Source: Hyphomonadaceae bacterium (GTDB lineage: Bacteria; Pseudomonadota; Alphaproteobacteria; Caulobacterales; Hyphomonadaceae). Taken from it: a stretch of DNA of 64,000 bases. The translations under genes and the position numbers were made by a program. Below the pieces are notes generated by a model, which searched no databases, was not told the DNA's origin, and was given only the letters and a program-made list of their open reading frames with translations. Position 1 is the stretch's first letter; each line of letters begins with the position of its first letter. Location of the stretch: NCBI GenBank assembly GCA_022844345.1, contig JALHLU010000005.1, positions 72,072-136,071 on the forward strand. Direction: 5' to 3'. Below are positions 53,809 through 62,711 of this stretch, in pieces.

Positions 53809-54293
53809 GGCATCACCAACGTCTTGTCTGCCTTGAACACGGCGGTCTCTTCAGAGCGGCGCCGGGCTGTTACTTGAGTCTCCACCCGCGCCCCGCCGGG
53901 CGCTTCGATCCGCGCCGCATACTCCCCTGGCGCACCCTCGGACAGTTCGATGCTTGTCGCGCTTGCCTCGCCCGCGACATGCGTGCTCGCCAGGACGGCC
54001 AGCCCCGTCAGCGGCGCCTGATCAGGACCCAGTATGCGCACGATGAGACGGCTATCTGCTTCGTCCGAGAGGCCGACTTCGGCCGTCCAGCCGAGCGCCT
54101 CCTGCTGGCGCCGGCGGGCCACTTCACTGTTGTAGTCGAGGCCAAGGACATAGGAGTTCTTGACCTGCTCACCAGGGAACGACCTCAGCGCCCAGAACAG
54201 GAACACCGCGTTGACAGCGAGCATCACCGCGAAGAGGCCGGAAAGCCAGTAGAGCAGGTGGATGCCGCGGAACTCTTTGGCCCTGGTTGTCAT
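53805..54293 (-). CDS. ccoH: Cbb3 oxidase assembly protein CcoH (FixH)
   Basis: 162 residues with one membrane helix near the N-terminus (about 11-33) and a periplasmic domain typical of FixH (LGLDYNSEVARRRQQEALGWTAE in part, which holds the family's conserved YN and GW). It helps assemble the oxidase and contacts CcoN and CcoP in other species. It lies between ccoG (1 base away) and ccoI (4-base overlap). Confidence 0.92.
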   Translation of the reverse strand: MTTRAKEFRGIHLLYWLSGLFAVMLAVNAVFLFWALRSFPGEQVKNSYVLGLDYNSEVARRRQQEALGWTAEVGLSDEADSRLIVRILGPDQAPLTGLAVLASTHVAGEASATSIELSEGAPGEYAARIEAPGGARVETQVTARRRSEETAVFKADKTLVMP

Positions 54294-54294
54294 G

Positions 54295-55782
54295 TCAATT
54301 CTCCGGTCCAGAGAAACGTGTTGCCGCCACAGCCCGCACGCCTGCGGCGTCCGTCAGGATGATACGGATATCAGCTCCGCCCGAGGCCAGACTGGCTGCG
54401 GACGCCGTCATCAACACGCGATAGCTTTCAACCGCATTCGGCTCCAGCTGAAGGCCGCGCCCCACAAGGTCAGCCTCGCCGATCACTTCCAACGCAGCGC
54501 CGGAAATGCCTTCGACGGACAGCTTGAAGGTGCGGGGCTCGCGCTGCTTGTTCGCGATTTTCAGCGTGTAGGTGTTGCGAATCTCGCCCGAGCTGAGCTG
54601 GACGAAGGGCAGCGTCCTGTCCTTCAGGGCAGTGAACTCAAGCGTGGTGCGGGTGGAGAGCCCGAACACCATCAGTCCCGCCGTCAGGAGGAAAACCACA
54701 AGGTAAAGCGTCGTGCGCGCGCGCACGGGGCGGAAGGCGCGCTCCTTCTCGCCGACCGACCGCAGCGCGACGTTGTCGTCCGTGTCGTAGGCGATCAGCC
54801 CCTTTGGACGGCCGACCTTCTTCATGACGGCGTCGCACGCATCAATGCAGAGCGCGCACTGGATGCATTCGAGCTGGGCGCCGTTGCGGATGTCGATCCC
54901 CATCGGACAGACGACAACGCACTGCGTGCAGTCGATGCAGTCGCCCCGCCCTTCCCAGCTTTCGCCCTTCTTGTGCGGTCCGCGCGGCTCTCCCCGGTCA
55001 GTGCGATAGGTGACCGACATCGTGTCCTTGTCGATCAGCGCGCCCTGGATGCGCGGCCACGGACACAGGTATGTGCAGACCTGCTCGCGCATGGTTCCCG
55101 CCAACGCATAGGTCGTCGCCGTCAGAATGATGGCGAAGGCATAGGCAGTCGCCGGCGCGTGTCCGGTAAAGAACGACTCCGCTATGGTCGGCGCGTCATG
55201 CCAGTAGAGGATAAACGCTCCGCCCGTCGCGAACGAGACAAGTAGCCAGACCGCATGCTTGGCGCTCTTGCGCCACACCTTGTCGACGCTCAGGGGCGCC
55301 TTGTCGCGCATCATGCGAGCGTTGCGGTCGCCTTCGAAGAACCGCTCCACGACGATGAACAGATCGGTCCACACGGTCTGCGGGCAGAAATAGCCGCACC
55401 ACACCCGTCCGAAGATGGCCGTCACCAGAAACAGCCCGATTGCCCCCAGGATCAGAAGGCCTGTGATGTAGTAGACTTCCTGTGGCCAGATCTCGAGGAA
55501 GAAGAAGTAGAACTTGCCGCCTTCGAAATCAGCAAGCACGGCCTGATCGGGCATGCCCACACCACGATCCCAGCGCAACCACGGCAGCACATAGTAGACG
55601 GCCAGGGTGAGGATCAGCAGCGCCCATTTCAGCGTGCGAAACCTGCCCGAGACAAGCTTGGGATAGACCTGCCGCCGCTTTACATAGAGCACGACGGGCT
55701 CTTCGCCGTCGGGCGGCTCTGCCCCCCCGGAAGGAGCGGGACCACGCTGGCCGCGCTTGTCGATCAGCGTGGTCGTGCCCAT
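54295..55782 (-). CDS. ccoG: Cbb3 oxidase accessory protein CcoG (FixG/RdxA)
   Basis: 495 residues. Several membrane helices in the first 250 residues with RVWCGYFCPQTVW and TYLCPWPRIQG, then two iron-sulfur motifs (CIDCTQCVVVCP near 281, CIQCALCIDACD near 315), a last membrane helix and a C-terminal Ig-like domain. CcoG is a cupric reductase acting before CcoI. The ATG at 55782 begins 2 bases after the ccoP stop; an upstream start would add 26 unrelated residues. Confidence 0.95.
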   Translation of the reverse strand: MGTTTLIDKRGQRGPAPSGGAEPPDGEEPVVLYVKRRQVYPKLVSGRFRTLKWALLILTLAVYYVLPWLRWDRGVGMPDQAVLADFEGGKFYFFFLEIWPQEVYYITGLLILGAIGLFLVTAIFGRVWCGYFCPQTVWTDLFIVVERFFEGDRNARMMRDKAPLSVDKVWRKSAKHAVWLLVSFATGGAFILYWHDAPTIAESFFTGHAPATAYAFAIILTATTYALAGTMREQVCTYLCPWPRIQGALIDKDTMSVTYRTDRGEPRGPHKKGESWEGRGDCIDCTQCVVVCPMGIDIRNGAQLECIQCALCIDACDAVMKKVGRPKGLIAYDTDDNVALRSVGEKERAFRPVRARTTLYLVVFLLTAGLMVFGLSTRTTLEFTALKDRTLPFVQLSSGEIRNTYTLKIANKQREPRTFKLSVEGISGAALEVIGEADLVGRGLQLEPNAVESYRVLMTASAASLASGGADIRIILTDAAGVRAVAATRFSGPEN

Positions 55783-55784
55783 CG

Positions 55785-56666
55785 CTATTCGCCGCCTCCG
55801 AGGGAGTGGACGTAGACAGCGAGCGCCCGGATGGTCGCATCGTCGAACCGGCTGCTCCACGCTGGCATGACGCCGTTCCGCGGGCCGAAAATGGTCCGGC
55901 GGATGGTGGCGCGGTCGCCGCCATAGAGCCAGTCCGCATCAGTCAGATTTGGCGCGCCCTTCGTTCGGTCGCCGAGACCGGTGACGCCATGGCAGCTCGA
56001 GCACTGTTGCTGGAAGACTGGCGCAGCGCGAGCGACGGCCGCCGGATCCGCCGAACGCCGGGACAGAGCCGTAACGTACTCCACGAGATCGCTGATCTGA
56101 TCTTGCGGCAGGAATCCGTCGCGACCAAACGCCGGCATCTCGGAGAAGCGCGCCTCGGCGGCGCCGTTCCGGATGCCGTTGCGGATCGTGTATTCTATAT
56201 CGCTGAGCGAACCGCCCCACAGCCACACGTCGTCTGCAAGCTGCGGATACCCCTTGGCGCCGCGTCCGCCCGCACCATGGCAGGTGGCGCAGTTGTCGCC
56301 GAAGGCGCTCTCGCCCAACGACAGCGCGAGCTGGCTCAGCTCGTGATCCTTGAGGATGTCGGCCGCGTCCCGCGCCATCAGCTGGCTGCCCAGCGCGGAC
56401 CGCTCTGCGCGGGCGGCCGAAACTGTCGTCGCCACATCGACGCGATCGGACTGCTCCCACACGCCCCGGGTGTGACCCTGCATGCCGGGCAAGGCCGGCC
56501 AGGCCGGCATCAGCACCCAGTAGACGATCGAGAACACGACCGTTCCCCAGAAGATGAAACGCCACCAGCGTGGCAGGGGATTGTTGAGTTCCTTGATGCC
56601 GTCCCACTCATGGCCAGTGGTTTCGACGCCGCTATGGGGATCAACTTCAGGCGAGCGGTCGGTCAT
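55785..56666 (-). CDS. ccoP: Cbb3-type cytochrome c oxidase subunit III (CcoP), diheme
   Basis: 293 residues. One membrane helix (about 35-57) after NPLPRWWRFIFW, then two cytochrome c domains with CATCH and CSSCH; MPAF and MPAW give the axial Met ligands. It passes electrons from the bc1 complex side to CcoO/CcoN. The ATG at 56666 overlaps the end of ccoQ by 20 bases; a GTG one codon earlier is also possible. Confidence 0.95.
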   Translation of the reverse strand: MTDRSPEVDPHSGVETTGHEWDGIKELNNPLPRWWRFIFWGTVVFSIVYWVLMPAWPALPGMQGHTRGVWEQSDRVDVATTVSAARAERSALGSQLMARDAADILKDHELSQLALSLGESAFGDNCATCHGAGGRGAKGYPQLADDVWLWGGSLSDIEYTIRNGIRNGAAEARFSEMPAFGRDGFLPQDQISDLVEYVTALSRRSADPAAVARAAPVFQQQCSSCHGVTGLGDRTKGAPNLTDADWLYGGDRATIRRTIFGPRNGVMPAWSSRFDDATIRALAVYVHSLGGGE

Positions 56667-56823
56667 CACCGTGCTCCTTCTCTTTCATGGGGAGTTCAGC
56701 GGCGCGCCGGAAGCGGGCGCCGTTGCGGGGCCAGAGGGCGTAGACCAGCACGACCAGGAAGATCGCGACGAAATACGTCGTGCCTCCCGTCTGTGCGAAT
56801 GACGACCATCCTTCATAGTCCAT
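56647..56823 (-). CDS. ccoQ: Cbb3-type cytochrome oxidase subunit CcoQ
   Basis: 58 residues. MDYEGWSSFAQTGGT, one membrane helix (about 16-32, YFVAIFLVVLVYALWP) and a charged tail. Sequence, size and place between ccoO and ccoP fit CcoQ, which stabilises the oxidase and, in Rhodobacter, affects signalling. It starts 4 bases after the ccoO stop and ends inside the start of ccoP. The gene is short and easily missed. Confidence 0.9.
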   Translation of the reverse strand: MDYEGWSSFAQTGGTTYFVAIFLVVLVYALWPRNGARFRRAAELPMKEKEHGDDRPLA

Positions 56824-56827
56824 GGGA

Positions 56828-57601
56828 TCACCGCTTGTTTGAGAGGTCTTCGGCTTCGTAGGTCGAGAAATCGACCATCGTTCCGAGGACCTGAAGATAG
56901 GCGATGAGGGCGTCCATCTCGCTCGGCTCGCCAGGCGCGCCGTCGAAATCGCGGATCAGCACCGTTCCGTCGCGGCCGGCAATGGCGCCATAGTCAGACT
57001 TCATCGCCTCGACATCGTATTCGCCGCCCGCCTGCGCCAGCACATCGTCGGTTGCGCGATCAATCATCGCGTCCGTGTAGGGCACGCCCGCCACTCTCAG
57101 CGTGCTCATGTCGCGGCGGATGCCGGCGAAGTCGAGCGGCTGGCTGGAGAGGAAGGCATAGGGCGGCATGATCGATTCCGGCACCAGCGAGCGCGGATCG
57201 ACCAGATGCTGCTTGTGCCATTCATCCGAGTACTTGCCGCCGACGCGCGCAAGATCCGGGCCTGTACGTTTCGATCCCCATTGGAAAGGATGATCGTACA
57301 TGCTTTCGGCGGCGAGCGAGTAATGCCCGTAACGTTCGACCTCGTCGCGCAGCGGACGGATCATCTGCGAGTGGCAGACATAGCAGCCCTCGCGGAGGTA
57401 GATGTTCTGTCCCGCCAGTTCGAGCGGCGTGTAAGGCCGCACGCCCTCGACCTTCTCGATCGTGTTCTTGAGATAGAACAGCGGCGCAATCTCGATCAGG
57501 CCGCCAATCGCGACAGTGATCAGGATTCCCACGAGAAGGATGTAACTGTGCCTCTCGAAGAACTTGTGATTGCGGAGCAGCCAGCCCTGTTTCGCAGCCA
57601 T
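56828..57601 (-). CDS. ccoO: Cbb3-type cytochrome c oxidase subunit II (CcoO), monoheme
   Basis: 257 residues. One membrane helix (about 18-42) then a cytochrome c domain with CYVCHS (heme Cys about 73 and 76) and MPPYAF-type Met ligand region. It is 11 bases after ccoN and 4 before ccoQ. It receives electrons from CcoP and passes them to CcoN. Confidence 0.97.
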   Translation of the reverse strand: MAAKQGWLLRNHKFFERHSYILLVGILITVAIGGLIEIAPLFYLKNTIEKVEGVRPYTPLELAGQNIYLREGCYVCHSQMIRPLRDEVERYGHYSLAAESMYDHPFQWGSKRTGPDLARVGGKYSDEWHKQHLVDPRSLVPESIMPPYAFLSSQPLDFAGIRRDMSTLRVAGVPYTDAMIDRATDDVLAQAGGEYDVEAMKSDYGAIAGRDGTVLIRDFDGAPGEPSEMDALIAYLQVLGTMVDFSTYEAEDLSNKR

Positions 57602-57612
57602 GTCTGCTTCAC

Positions 57613-59274
57613 CTATTCAGCGTGTTGGAGGGTTGGGGCGGCCGGCGCGCGGTTGCGGTCCTCGACAGGAACATCGCCGCGCGCGGTGCGCACCAGGTTG
57701 TAGATCATGATCAGCGCGCCCAGCAGGAACAGCCCGCCGCCGAGAGCCCGGATGATGTAGGAGATGTGTTTCGCGCTGACGGTTTCGACGAAGGAATACT
57801 CGAGGAAGCCGAAGTCGTTATAGGCGCGCCACATCAGGCCTTCCATGATGCCCGACACCCACATCGAGGCGATGTAGAGCACGATGCCGAGCGTCGCGAT
57901 CCAGAAGTGCCATTCGACAAGGGAGTTGGAGTAGAGCTTCGGACGCTTCCACACCCACTGTGTCAGGCAATACATCGAGCCGAAGGTGACGAAGCCAACC
58001 CAGCCGAGCGCGCCGGAATGGACGTGGCCGATGCCCCAGTCAGTATAGTGCGACAGGGCGTTGACCTCGCGCACCGACATCAGCGGGCCTTCGAATGTCG
58101 CCATGCCGTAGAAGGCGACCGAGACGACCAGCATTCGCACGACAGGATCGGTGCGCAGCTTGTCCCAGGCGCCCGACAGCGTCATCAGGCCGTTGATCAT
58201 GCCGCCCCAACTCGGCATCCACAGCATGATCGAGAAGGTCATGCCCAGCGTCTGCGCCCACTGCGGCAGCGCCGTGTAGTGAAGGTGGTGCGGGCCTGCC
58301 CAGATGTAGATGAAGATCAGCGACCAGAAGTGGACGATCGACAGGCGATAGGACCAAACCGGCCGCTCCACCCGCTTCGGGATGAAGTAGTACATCATCG
58401 CTAGGAAGCCGGCCGTGAGGAAGAAGCCGACAGCGTTGTGGCCGTACCACCACTGGATCAGCGCGCTCTGCACGCCGCTGAAGACGGAGTAGGACTTGCC
58501 GCCCGCCAGGCTCGCCGGAAGCGAGATGTTGTTCACGATATGCAGCATCGCAATGGTGACGATGAAGGCGAGATAGAACCAGTTCGCCACGTAGATGTGC
58601 GGTTCCTTGCGGCGCAGGATGGTCGCGAGGAAGACAGCGAGATAGGCGACCCACACGACAGTGAGCCAGAGGTCGGCATACCATTCCGGCTCGGCGTACT
58701 CCTTGCCTTGCGTGACGCCCATCAGATAGCCGGTTGCGGCGACCGCAATGAACAGCTGGTAGCCCCAGAAGACGAACCAGGCCCACATGCCGCCGGCCAG
58801 ACGCGTGCGGCAGGTGCGCTGCACGACATAGAAAGACGTGGCGATCAGGGCGTTGCCGCCAAAGGCGAAGATCACCGCCGAAGTATGCAACGGCCTCAGG
58901 CGGCCGAAATTGGTCCAGGGGAGTTCAGGGAAGTAGAAAATGTTGGGCCAGGTCAGCTGCAGGGCGATGATGAGGCCGACGAGAAATCCGGCGACGCCCC
59001 AGAACATCGTGGCGACGATACCGGCCTTGACGACACCCTCTTCGTAGAAGGCCTTGTCGAAGGTCGGCGTCTTGTCGCCCGCTTCGTGCCAACCCAGCAG
59101 CGCAGCGAGGCCCGCCGCCGCCGCGATGAGAAACATCCAGCTGTGCGCGGCAAAGCCCACATCCGTTGCATTGGCCGCCCCGGCGAAGCCCAGGACAAGA
59201 ACCACCAACAATACTATGCCAACCGCCGCGGAGCTGGGATCCAGGCGCGCCGTGCGCAAACTTTCCGCCGCCAT
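57613..59274 (-). CDS. ccoN: Cbb3-type cytochrome c oxidase subunit I (CcoN)
   Basis: 553 residues, twelve or more membrane helices. Heme and copper His ligands are visible in [36 protein letters not shown] and [12 protein letters not shown]. It reduces oxygen to water at high affinity. GAGGACG precedes the ATG. The FNR/FixK box at 59352-59365 is 78 bases upstream, the expected place for induction at low oxygen. It begins the ccoNOQP-GHIS run. Confidence 0.97.
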   Translation of the reverse strand: MAAESLRTARLDPSSAAVGIVLLVVLVLGFAGAANATDVGFAAHSWMFLIAAAAGLAALLGWHEAGDKTPTFDKAFYEEGVVKAGIVATMFWGVAGFLVGLIIALQLTWPNIFYFPELPWTNFGRLRPLHTSAVIFAFGGNALIATSFYVVQRTCRTRLAGGMWAWFVFWGYQLFIAVAATGYLMGVTQGKEYAEPEWYADLWLTVVWVAYLAVFLATILRRKEPHIYVANWFYLAFIVTIAMLHIVNNISLPASLAGGKSYSVFSGVQSALIQWWYGHNAVGFFLTAGFLAMMYYFIPKRVERPVWSYRLSIVHFWSLIFIYIWAGPHHLHYTALPQWAQTLGMTFSIMLWMPSWGGMINGLMTLSGAWDKLRTDPVVRMLVVSVAFYGMATFEGPLMSVREVNALSHYTDWGIGHVHSGALGWVGFVTFGSMYCLTQWVWKRPKLYSNSLVEWHFWIATLGIVLYIASMWVSGIMEGLMWRAYNDFGFLEYSFVETVSAKHISYIIRALGGGLFLLGALIMIYNLVRTARGDVPVEDRNRAPAAPTLQHAE

Positions 59275-59351
59275 GATGTCGTCCTCGCAAGCGGGCGCCC
59301 CGATTGGCCGCCCTCGCGAGGTGCAACTGCCAGCATGCTAGCGACTGGCCC

Positions 59352-59365
59352 TTGACGCAGCTCAA
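59352..59365. promoter_or_regulatory. FNR/FixK-type box shared by the cco operon and the hemN operon
   Basis: TTGACGCAGCTCAA, the TTGA-N6-TCAA palindrome read by CRP/FNR-type regulators. It lies 78 bases before ccoN and 79 bases before the small CxxC protein gene, with nothing else between the two divergent units. Confidence 0.8.
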
Positions 59366-59443
59366 ACAGCCCGGAAGCGCTTGGGAATAGATGAACTCAC
59401 TAACCGCGATGCGTGCGTCGCGGCGGTCGATGTGGAGGCGCCT

Positions 59444-59707
59444 GTGAAGTCAGTGGCTGTATTCCTGTCCGGTGTCGCCATTGCCATAGCGGGCGCCCTC
59501 ACGCGCTCCTGTGATGCAGGTTTTGCAGCGCAAATGGCGGCTTCCTGGTGTGGGGATGCTTCCCTGCTCCCGTCATCCGGGCATGAGCATTGCGCTGGCT
59601 GCGCGCTGATGGCGATTGGCGGAATTCTGGCCGCCATCGCTGCTCTGATGCACGTCGCGCGTGATCATGTCGCAGCCGACGCCAGCCCCGCCATGGCTTC
59701 CGCATGA
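59444..59707 (+). CDS. Small two-helix membrane protein with His/Cys motif
   Basis: 87 residues. Starts at GTG with GGAGG nine bases before it: a hydrophobic helix (about 4-20), then ASWCGDASLLPSSGHEHCAGCALM with a HxHCxxC motif, then a second helix (about 48-65). The exposed His/Cys cluster could hold a metal or a disulfide. I do not know the family. Its stop overlaps the hemN start (ATGA, 59704-59707), and it shares the FNR-type box with ccoN, so a link to copper or heme handling is plausible but unproven. Confidence 0.7.
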   Translation: MKSVAVFLSGVAIAIAGALTRSCDAGFAAQMAASWCGDASLLPSSGHEHCAGCALMAIGGILAAIAALMHVARDHVAADASPAMASA

Positions 59708-61065
59708 TCGCGCGAGCCCGCCCTGACAGATCGACCGCGCGGCGCTGGGTGTACATGCCCGAGTTCGCGCAGGAGCAGCTTCCTCGCTATACGAGCTATC
59801 CGCCCGCCAACCGGTTCCACGGCGGCATCGGTCATGGAGCGGTCGCCACGGCGCTGGGATCGCTGCCCGCCCGGTCCAAACTCTCGCTCTACCTGCACAT
59901 CCCCTACTGTCAGAAGCTGTGCTGGTATTGCGGCTGCCACACCAGTGTTCCGACGCAGGCGGACCCGGTGGAAAGCTATGTTGCAGCGCTGGAAGCAGAG
60001 ATCGCGCAGGTGGCCGCGTTGCTGCCGCAGGACGCACGCGTCGGCCACGTACACTTCGGTGGAGGCTCTCCCGACATTCTCAGCCCCGCCCAGATCGACC
60101 GCCTGTTCCGGGCTCTGCGCGCTGGCTTTGTCTTCGCGGGATACCCGGAGATCGCGACAGAATCCGATCCGCGCGGCCTTTCACCGGAGGTCATATCCGC
60201 CTTTGCCCGCAACGGCCTCACGCGCGCGAGCCTTGGCGTTCAGGTGCTTGACGCCGAGGTGCAGCAGCGGATCAACCGGATCCAGCCGCGGGAGTCGATC
60301 GAATCGGCGATAGACGCTCTCCGCCGGGCCGGGGTCGAAGGCATCAACATCGACATGATGTATGGCCTTCCCGCCCAGACACTCGACCATGTGGTCGAAA
60401 CCGCGACATTCGCAGCGATGCAGGATGTCGATCGCGTCGCGGTGTTTGGATACGCCCACGTTCCGTGGATGAAGAAACACCAGAAGGGCATCGACACCAA
60501 CGAACTGCCCGAGGGCGAGGCCCGCTTCCGGCAGGCGGAAGCTGCCGCGCGAACCCTCGAACAGGCCGGCTATCTGCCGATCGGCTTCGACCATTTCGCT
60601 GCGCCAGGAGATTCGATGGCGGCGGCCGAACGCCGCGGCGAGCTCCGCCGGAACTTCCAAGGCTATACCGACGACAACGCGGTCGCGCTCGTTGGTTTTG
60701 GCGCCTCATCAATCTCGTCCTTGCCGGGCATGATCTACCAGAACGTCGCCGACACGGCGCGCTACCGCGAAGCGTTGTCGGAGCGGCGTTCACCGGTGGT
60801 TCGCGGCGTGGTATTGAGCGAAGACGATATGCAGGTCGCCCGGATGATCGAGCGGCTTATGTGTGATTTCACCGTGGAGCTGCCCGATGAATGGCTGCGC
60901 GATCCGCCCCTGAAGCTTGCTCGCACGATAGAAGCCGGCATGGCCGAGCTTTCGGGACGCACGCTCAGCGTAACCGCTCTGGGTCGTCCGTACGTCAGAA
61001 ACGTCGCGGCATGCTTCGATCCGGACCTCGCGCCGCAGCCCGGAAAGCACAGCCTCGCAATATAG
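59704..61065 (+). CDS. hemN: Oxygen-independent coproporphyrinogen III oxidase
   Basis: 453 residues, radical SAM. The cluster motif CQKLCWYCGC is near residues 69-78; VGGGSP-like HFGGGSPDILS follows. It decarboxylates coproporphyrinogen III without oxygen, making heme under low oxygen. The ATG at 59704 overlaps the preceding gene's stop; a second ATG at 59755 matches the usual start (PRYTSYP nearby) and would be 17 residues shorter, so the start is not settled. It fits the FixK-controlled set with ccoN. Confidence 0.95.
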   Translation: MIARARPDRSTARRWVYMPEFAQEQLPRYTSYPPANRFHGGIGHGAVATALGSLPARSKLSLYLHIPYCQKLCWYCGCHTSVPTQADPVESYVAALEAEIAQVAALLPQDARVGHVHFGGGSPDILSPAQIDRLFRALRAGFVFAGYPEIATESDPRGLSPEVISAFARNGLTRASLGVQVLDAEVQQRINRIQPRESIESAIDALRRAGVEGINIDMMYGLPAQTLDHVVETATFAAMQDVDRVAVFGYAHVPWMKKHQKGIDTNELPEGEARFRQAEAAARTLEQAGYLPIGFDHFAAPGDSMAAAERRGELRRNFQGYTDDNAVALVGFGASSISSLPGMIYQNVADTARYREALSERRSPVVRGVVLSEDDMQVARMIERLMCDFTVELPDEWLRDPPLKLARTIEAGMAELSGRTLSVTALGRPYVRNVAACFDPDLAPQPGKHSLAI

Positions 61066-61143
61066 CACTCCAAGAAAGCCGACCGGAAACACAGAGTCTG
61101 CGAGTACGTCTCAAAGCGACTAGCTTGGACTCAGTTACCCATT

Positions 61144-61163
61144 TTGGATTTTGGAACATCCAA
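61144..61163. promoter_or_regulatory. Inverted repeat, possible MarR-type operator
   Basis: TTGGAT (61144-61149) and ATCCAA (61158-61163), a perfect six-base inverted repeat with an eight-base spacer, about 30 bases upstream of the FNR-type box and 121 bases before the MarR gene. MarR proteins often bind such palindromes next to their own gene; the assignment is speculative. Confidence 0.35.
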
Positions 61164-61189
61164 GGCGCGATGGATCGAGATTGCACTGT

Positions 61190-61203
61190 TTGACTACGAT
61201 CAA
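61190..61203 (+). promoter_or_regulatory. Perfect FNR/FixK-type box before the MarR-family gene
   Basis: TTGACTACGATCAA, a full palindrome of TTGAC/T-N4-ATCAA form, 81 bases before the MarR gene start. A -10-like TGATAGC begins about 18 bases after it, roughly compatible with activation from an upstream FNR-type site. Confidence 0.8.
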
Positions 61204-61283
61204 ATTCTGTAATCCCCATTCTGATAGCCTGCTAGCGTGAGTTGGTTCACGCTGCGCTTAGCAGCACAGGAGCTTGCAACGGA

Positions 61284-61811
61284 ATGGGCGCAGTAGCTGT
61301 GACGCAGACATCCCCGGAACGAGTTCAGCTTCAGATCGAGACCTTCTTCAAGGCCGCGCTTGCCACGCGCCGCTTCCGTGCGCGTTTTGCAGAGCGTGTG
61401 AAGTCGACAAGCCAGACCGAAGCGCGCTGGAGCGCTCTCTACTTTCTCTCACACGCGAAAGAGGGCCTGATTCAGTCCGATCTGGCCGAGCGCATGGGCG
61501 TTCAGGGGCCAACGCTTGTGCGCCTGCTCGATGCCCTCGAAGCACAACAGCTGGTCAAGCGGACCGAAGCAGCCGGCGATCGTCGCGCAAAGTGCGTCCT
61601 GATCCAGCCCGCTGGCGAGAGCATCATCGCCGAGGTTGACGCCGTTGCTGCACAAATGCGCGATGATGTTTTCGCTGGTGTCAGCGACCAGGACCTCGCG
61701 ACCACCCTGCGGGTGCTGGATGTGGTGGTGAATGCGCTGGAGCCGGAACATGTTCGCTCTACGCGGACACGGCGCGCACCGCCCACGAGCTTCCGGGTTG
61801 TCGACAGCTAG
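61284..61811 (+). CDS. MarR-family winged-helix regulator
   Basis: 175 residues. The winged helix is visible from SQTEARWSALYFLSHAKEGL, through SDLAERMGVQGPTLVRLLDALEAQ (recognition helix) to KRTEAAGDRRAKCVLIQ (wing). MarR proteins respond to phenolic or oxidant signals; the ligand is not known. ATG 61284 has AGGAG 11 bases before it, while a TTG at 61242 would add 14 residues. A perfect FNR-type box upstream suggests oxygen control. Confidence 0.85.
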   Translation: MGAVAVTQTSPERVQLQIETFFKAALATRRFRARFAERVKSTSQTEARWSALYFLSHAKEGLIQSDLAERMGVQGPTLVRLLDALEAQQLVKRTEAAGDRRAKCVLIQPAGESIIAEVDAVAAQMRDDVFAGVSDQDLATTLRVLDVVVNALEPEHVRSTRTRRAPPTSFRVVDS

Positions 61812-61995
61812 CATCCTTTTAATTTTTTGGTGCGGCGTCTGGCCGCGATCCAGCTTGGAATGGGGACTTTGCGGCCGATTTCTCCGTCTTTGTGACGCCA
61901 GACACACTTCGACACACACGCAGACACACTTCGGCAAAGCCCAGCAAGATAGGAAGCACATCGTTCTCCTCGCCACACACGGACAGGAGGCATTC

Positions 61996-62709
61996 ATGTG
62001 CATCGCAGGCGGAGCAATCACCGGGTTCTCACCGGAGGCGGCCCAACCGAAATCGCCGGCGGGTGAGCGTACGCCCCAGCGCGCCGCCTCGCGCCATGTC
62101 GCGGCGCACGATCACCTCTACTACGAAGGCGATGCGCGGGATTGTCTCTACGTCGTTGAGTCTGGCTGGGTGAAACTGTATCGCACACTCATTGATGGGC
62201 AGCGACAGATTGTCGGCTTCGCCAACAAGGGCTCCATCCTCGGTCTCGAATCCGATGTCGAGCATTCCAATGGCTGCGAGGCGGTTACGCCGGTTTCGGT
62301 GCGCTGCATTCCGATGGCCCGCGTCACCGAAATCTGTCTCAATGACGGTAAGCTTGCCAATCAGCTCCTGCGGCAGGTCGGACGCCAGCTTGGCGCGGCC
62401 CAGGCCCAACTTGCGGCAGTCGGCACGCAATCGGCCGAGCAGAAGCTTGCCAACTTCCTCCTGACGATCTGCGACCTGTGTGACGACGCCAATGACGGCC
62501 AGTTCGACATGCCAATGCGGCGCGGCGACATGGCGGAGTTCCTCGGCCTGCGCCTCGAGACGGTGTCGCGCAAGATGTCGGAGTTTCAGCGCCGTGGCTG
62601 GATTCGCATGGAATCGCTCTACCATTGCCGCATCGTGCGCCGCGACATCCTCGAGAGTCTCGGTGAAGGCGGAACCGCTGACGACGGCCCGATCCTGCGC
62701 GCCAGCTGA
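61996..62709 (+). CDS. CRP/FNR-family regulator, FixK-like
   Basis: 237 residues. N-terminal cyclic-nucleotide-like sensor fold (about 35-140) and C-terminal helix-turn-helix (about 175-220, MAEFLGLRLETVSRKMSEFQRRGWI). The recognition helix carries E-x-x-S-R as in FNR, which reads TTGAT-type sites. The FNR cysteine cluster is absent (Cys2 plus scattered others), so it should not sense oxygen directly, as in FixK. ATG 61996 has AGGAGG seven bases upstream, so the longer open frame is rejected. It lies 184 bases after the MarR gene. Confidence 0.88.
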   Translation: MCIAGGAITGFSPEAAQPKSPAGERTPQRAASRHVAAHDHLYYEGDARDCLYVVESGWVKLYRTLIDGQRQIVGFANKGSILGLESDVEHSNGCEAVTPVSVRCIPMARVTEICLNDGKLANQLLRQVGRQLGAAQAQLAAVGTQSAEQKLANFLLTICDLCDDANDGQFDMPMRRGDMAEFLGLRLETVSRKMSEFQRRGWIRMESLYHCRIVRRDILESLGEGGTADDGPILRAS

Positions 62710-62711
62710 CC

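Noticed and set aside
61732-61995. 88-residue N-terminal extension of the FixK-like regulator
   Set aside because: It overlaps the MarR gene; the ATG at 61996 has AGGAGG in the right place and gives the normal family length.
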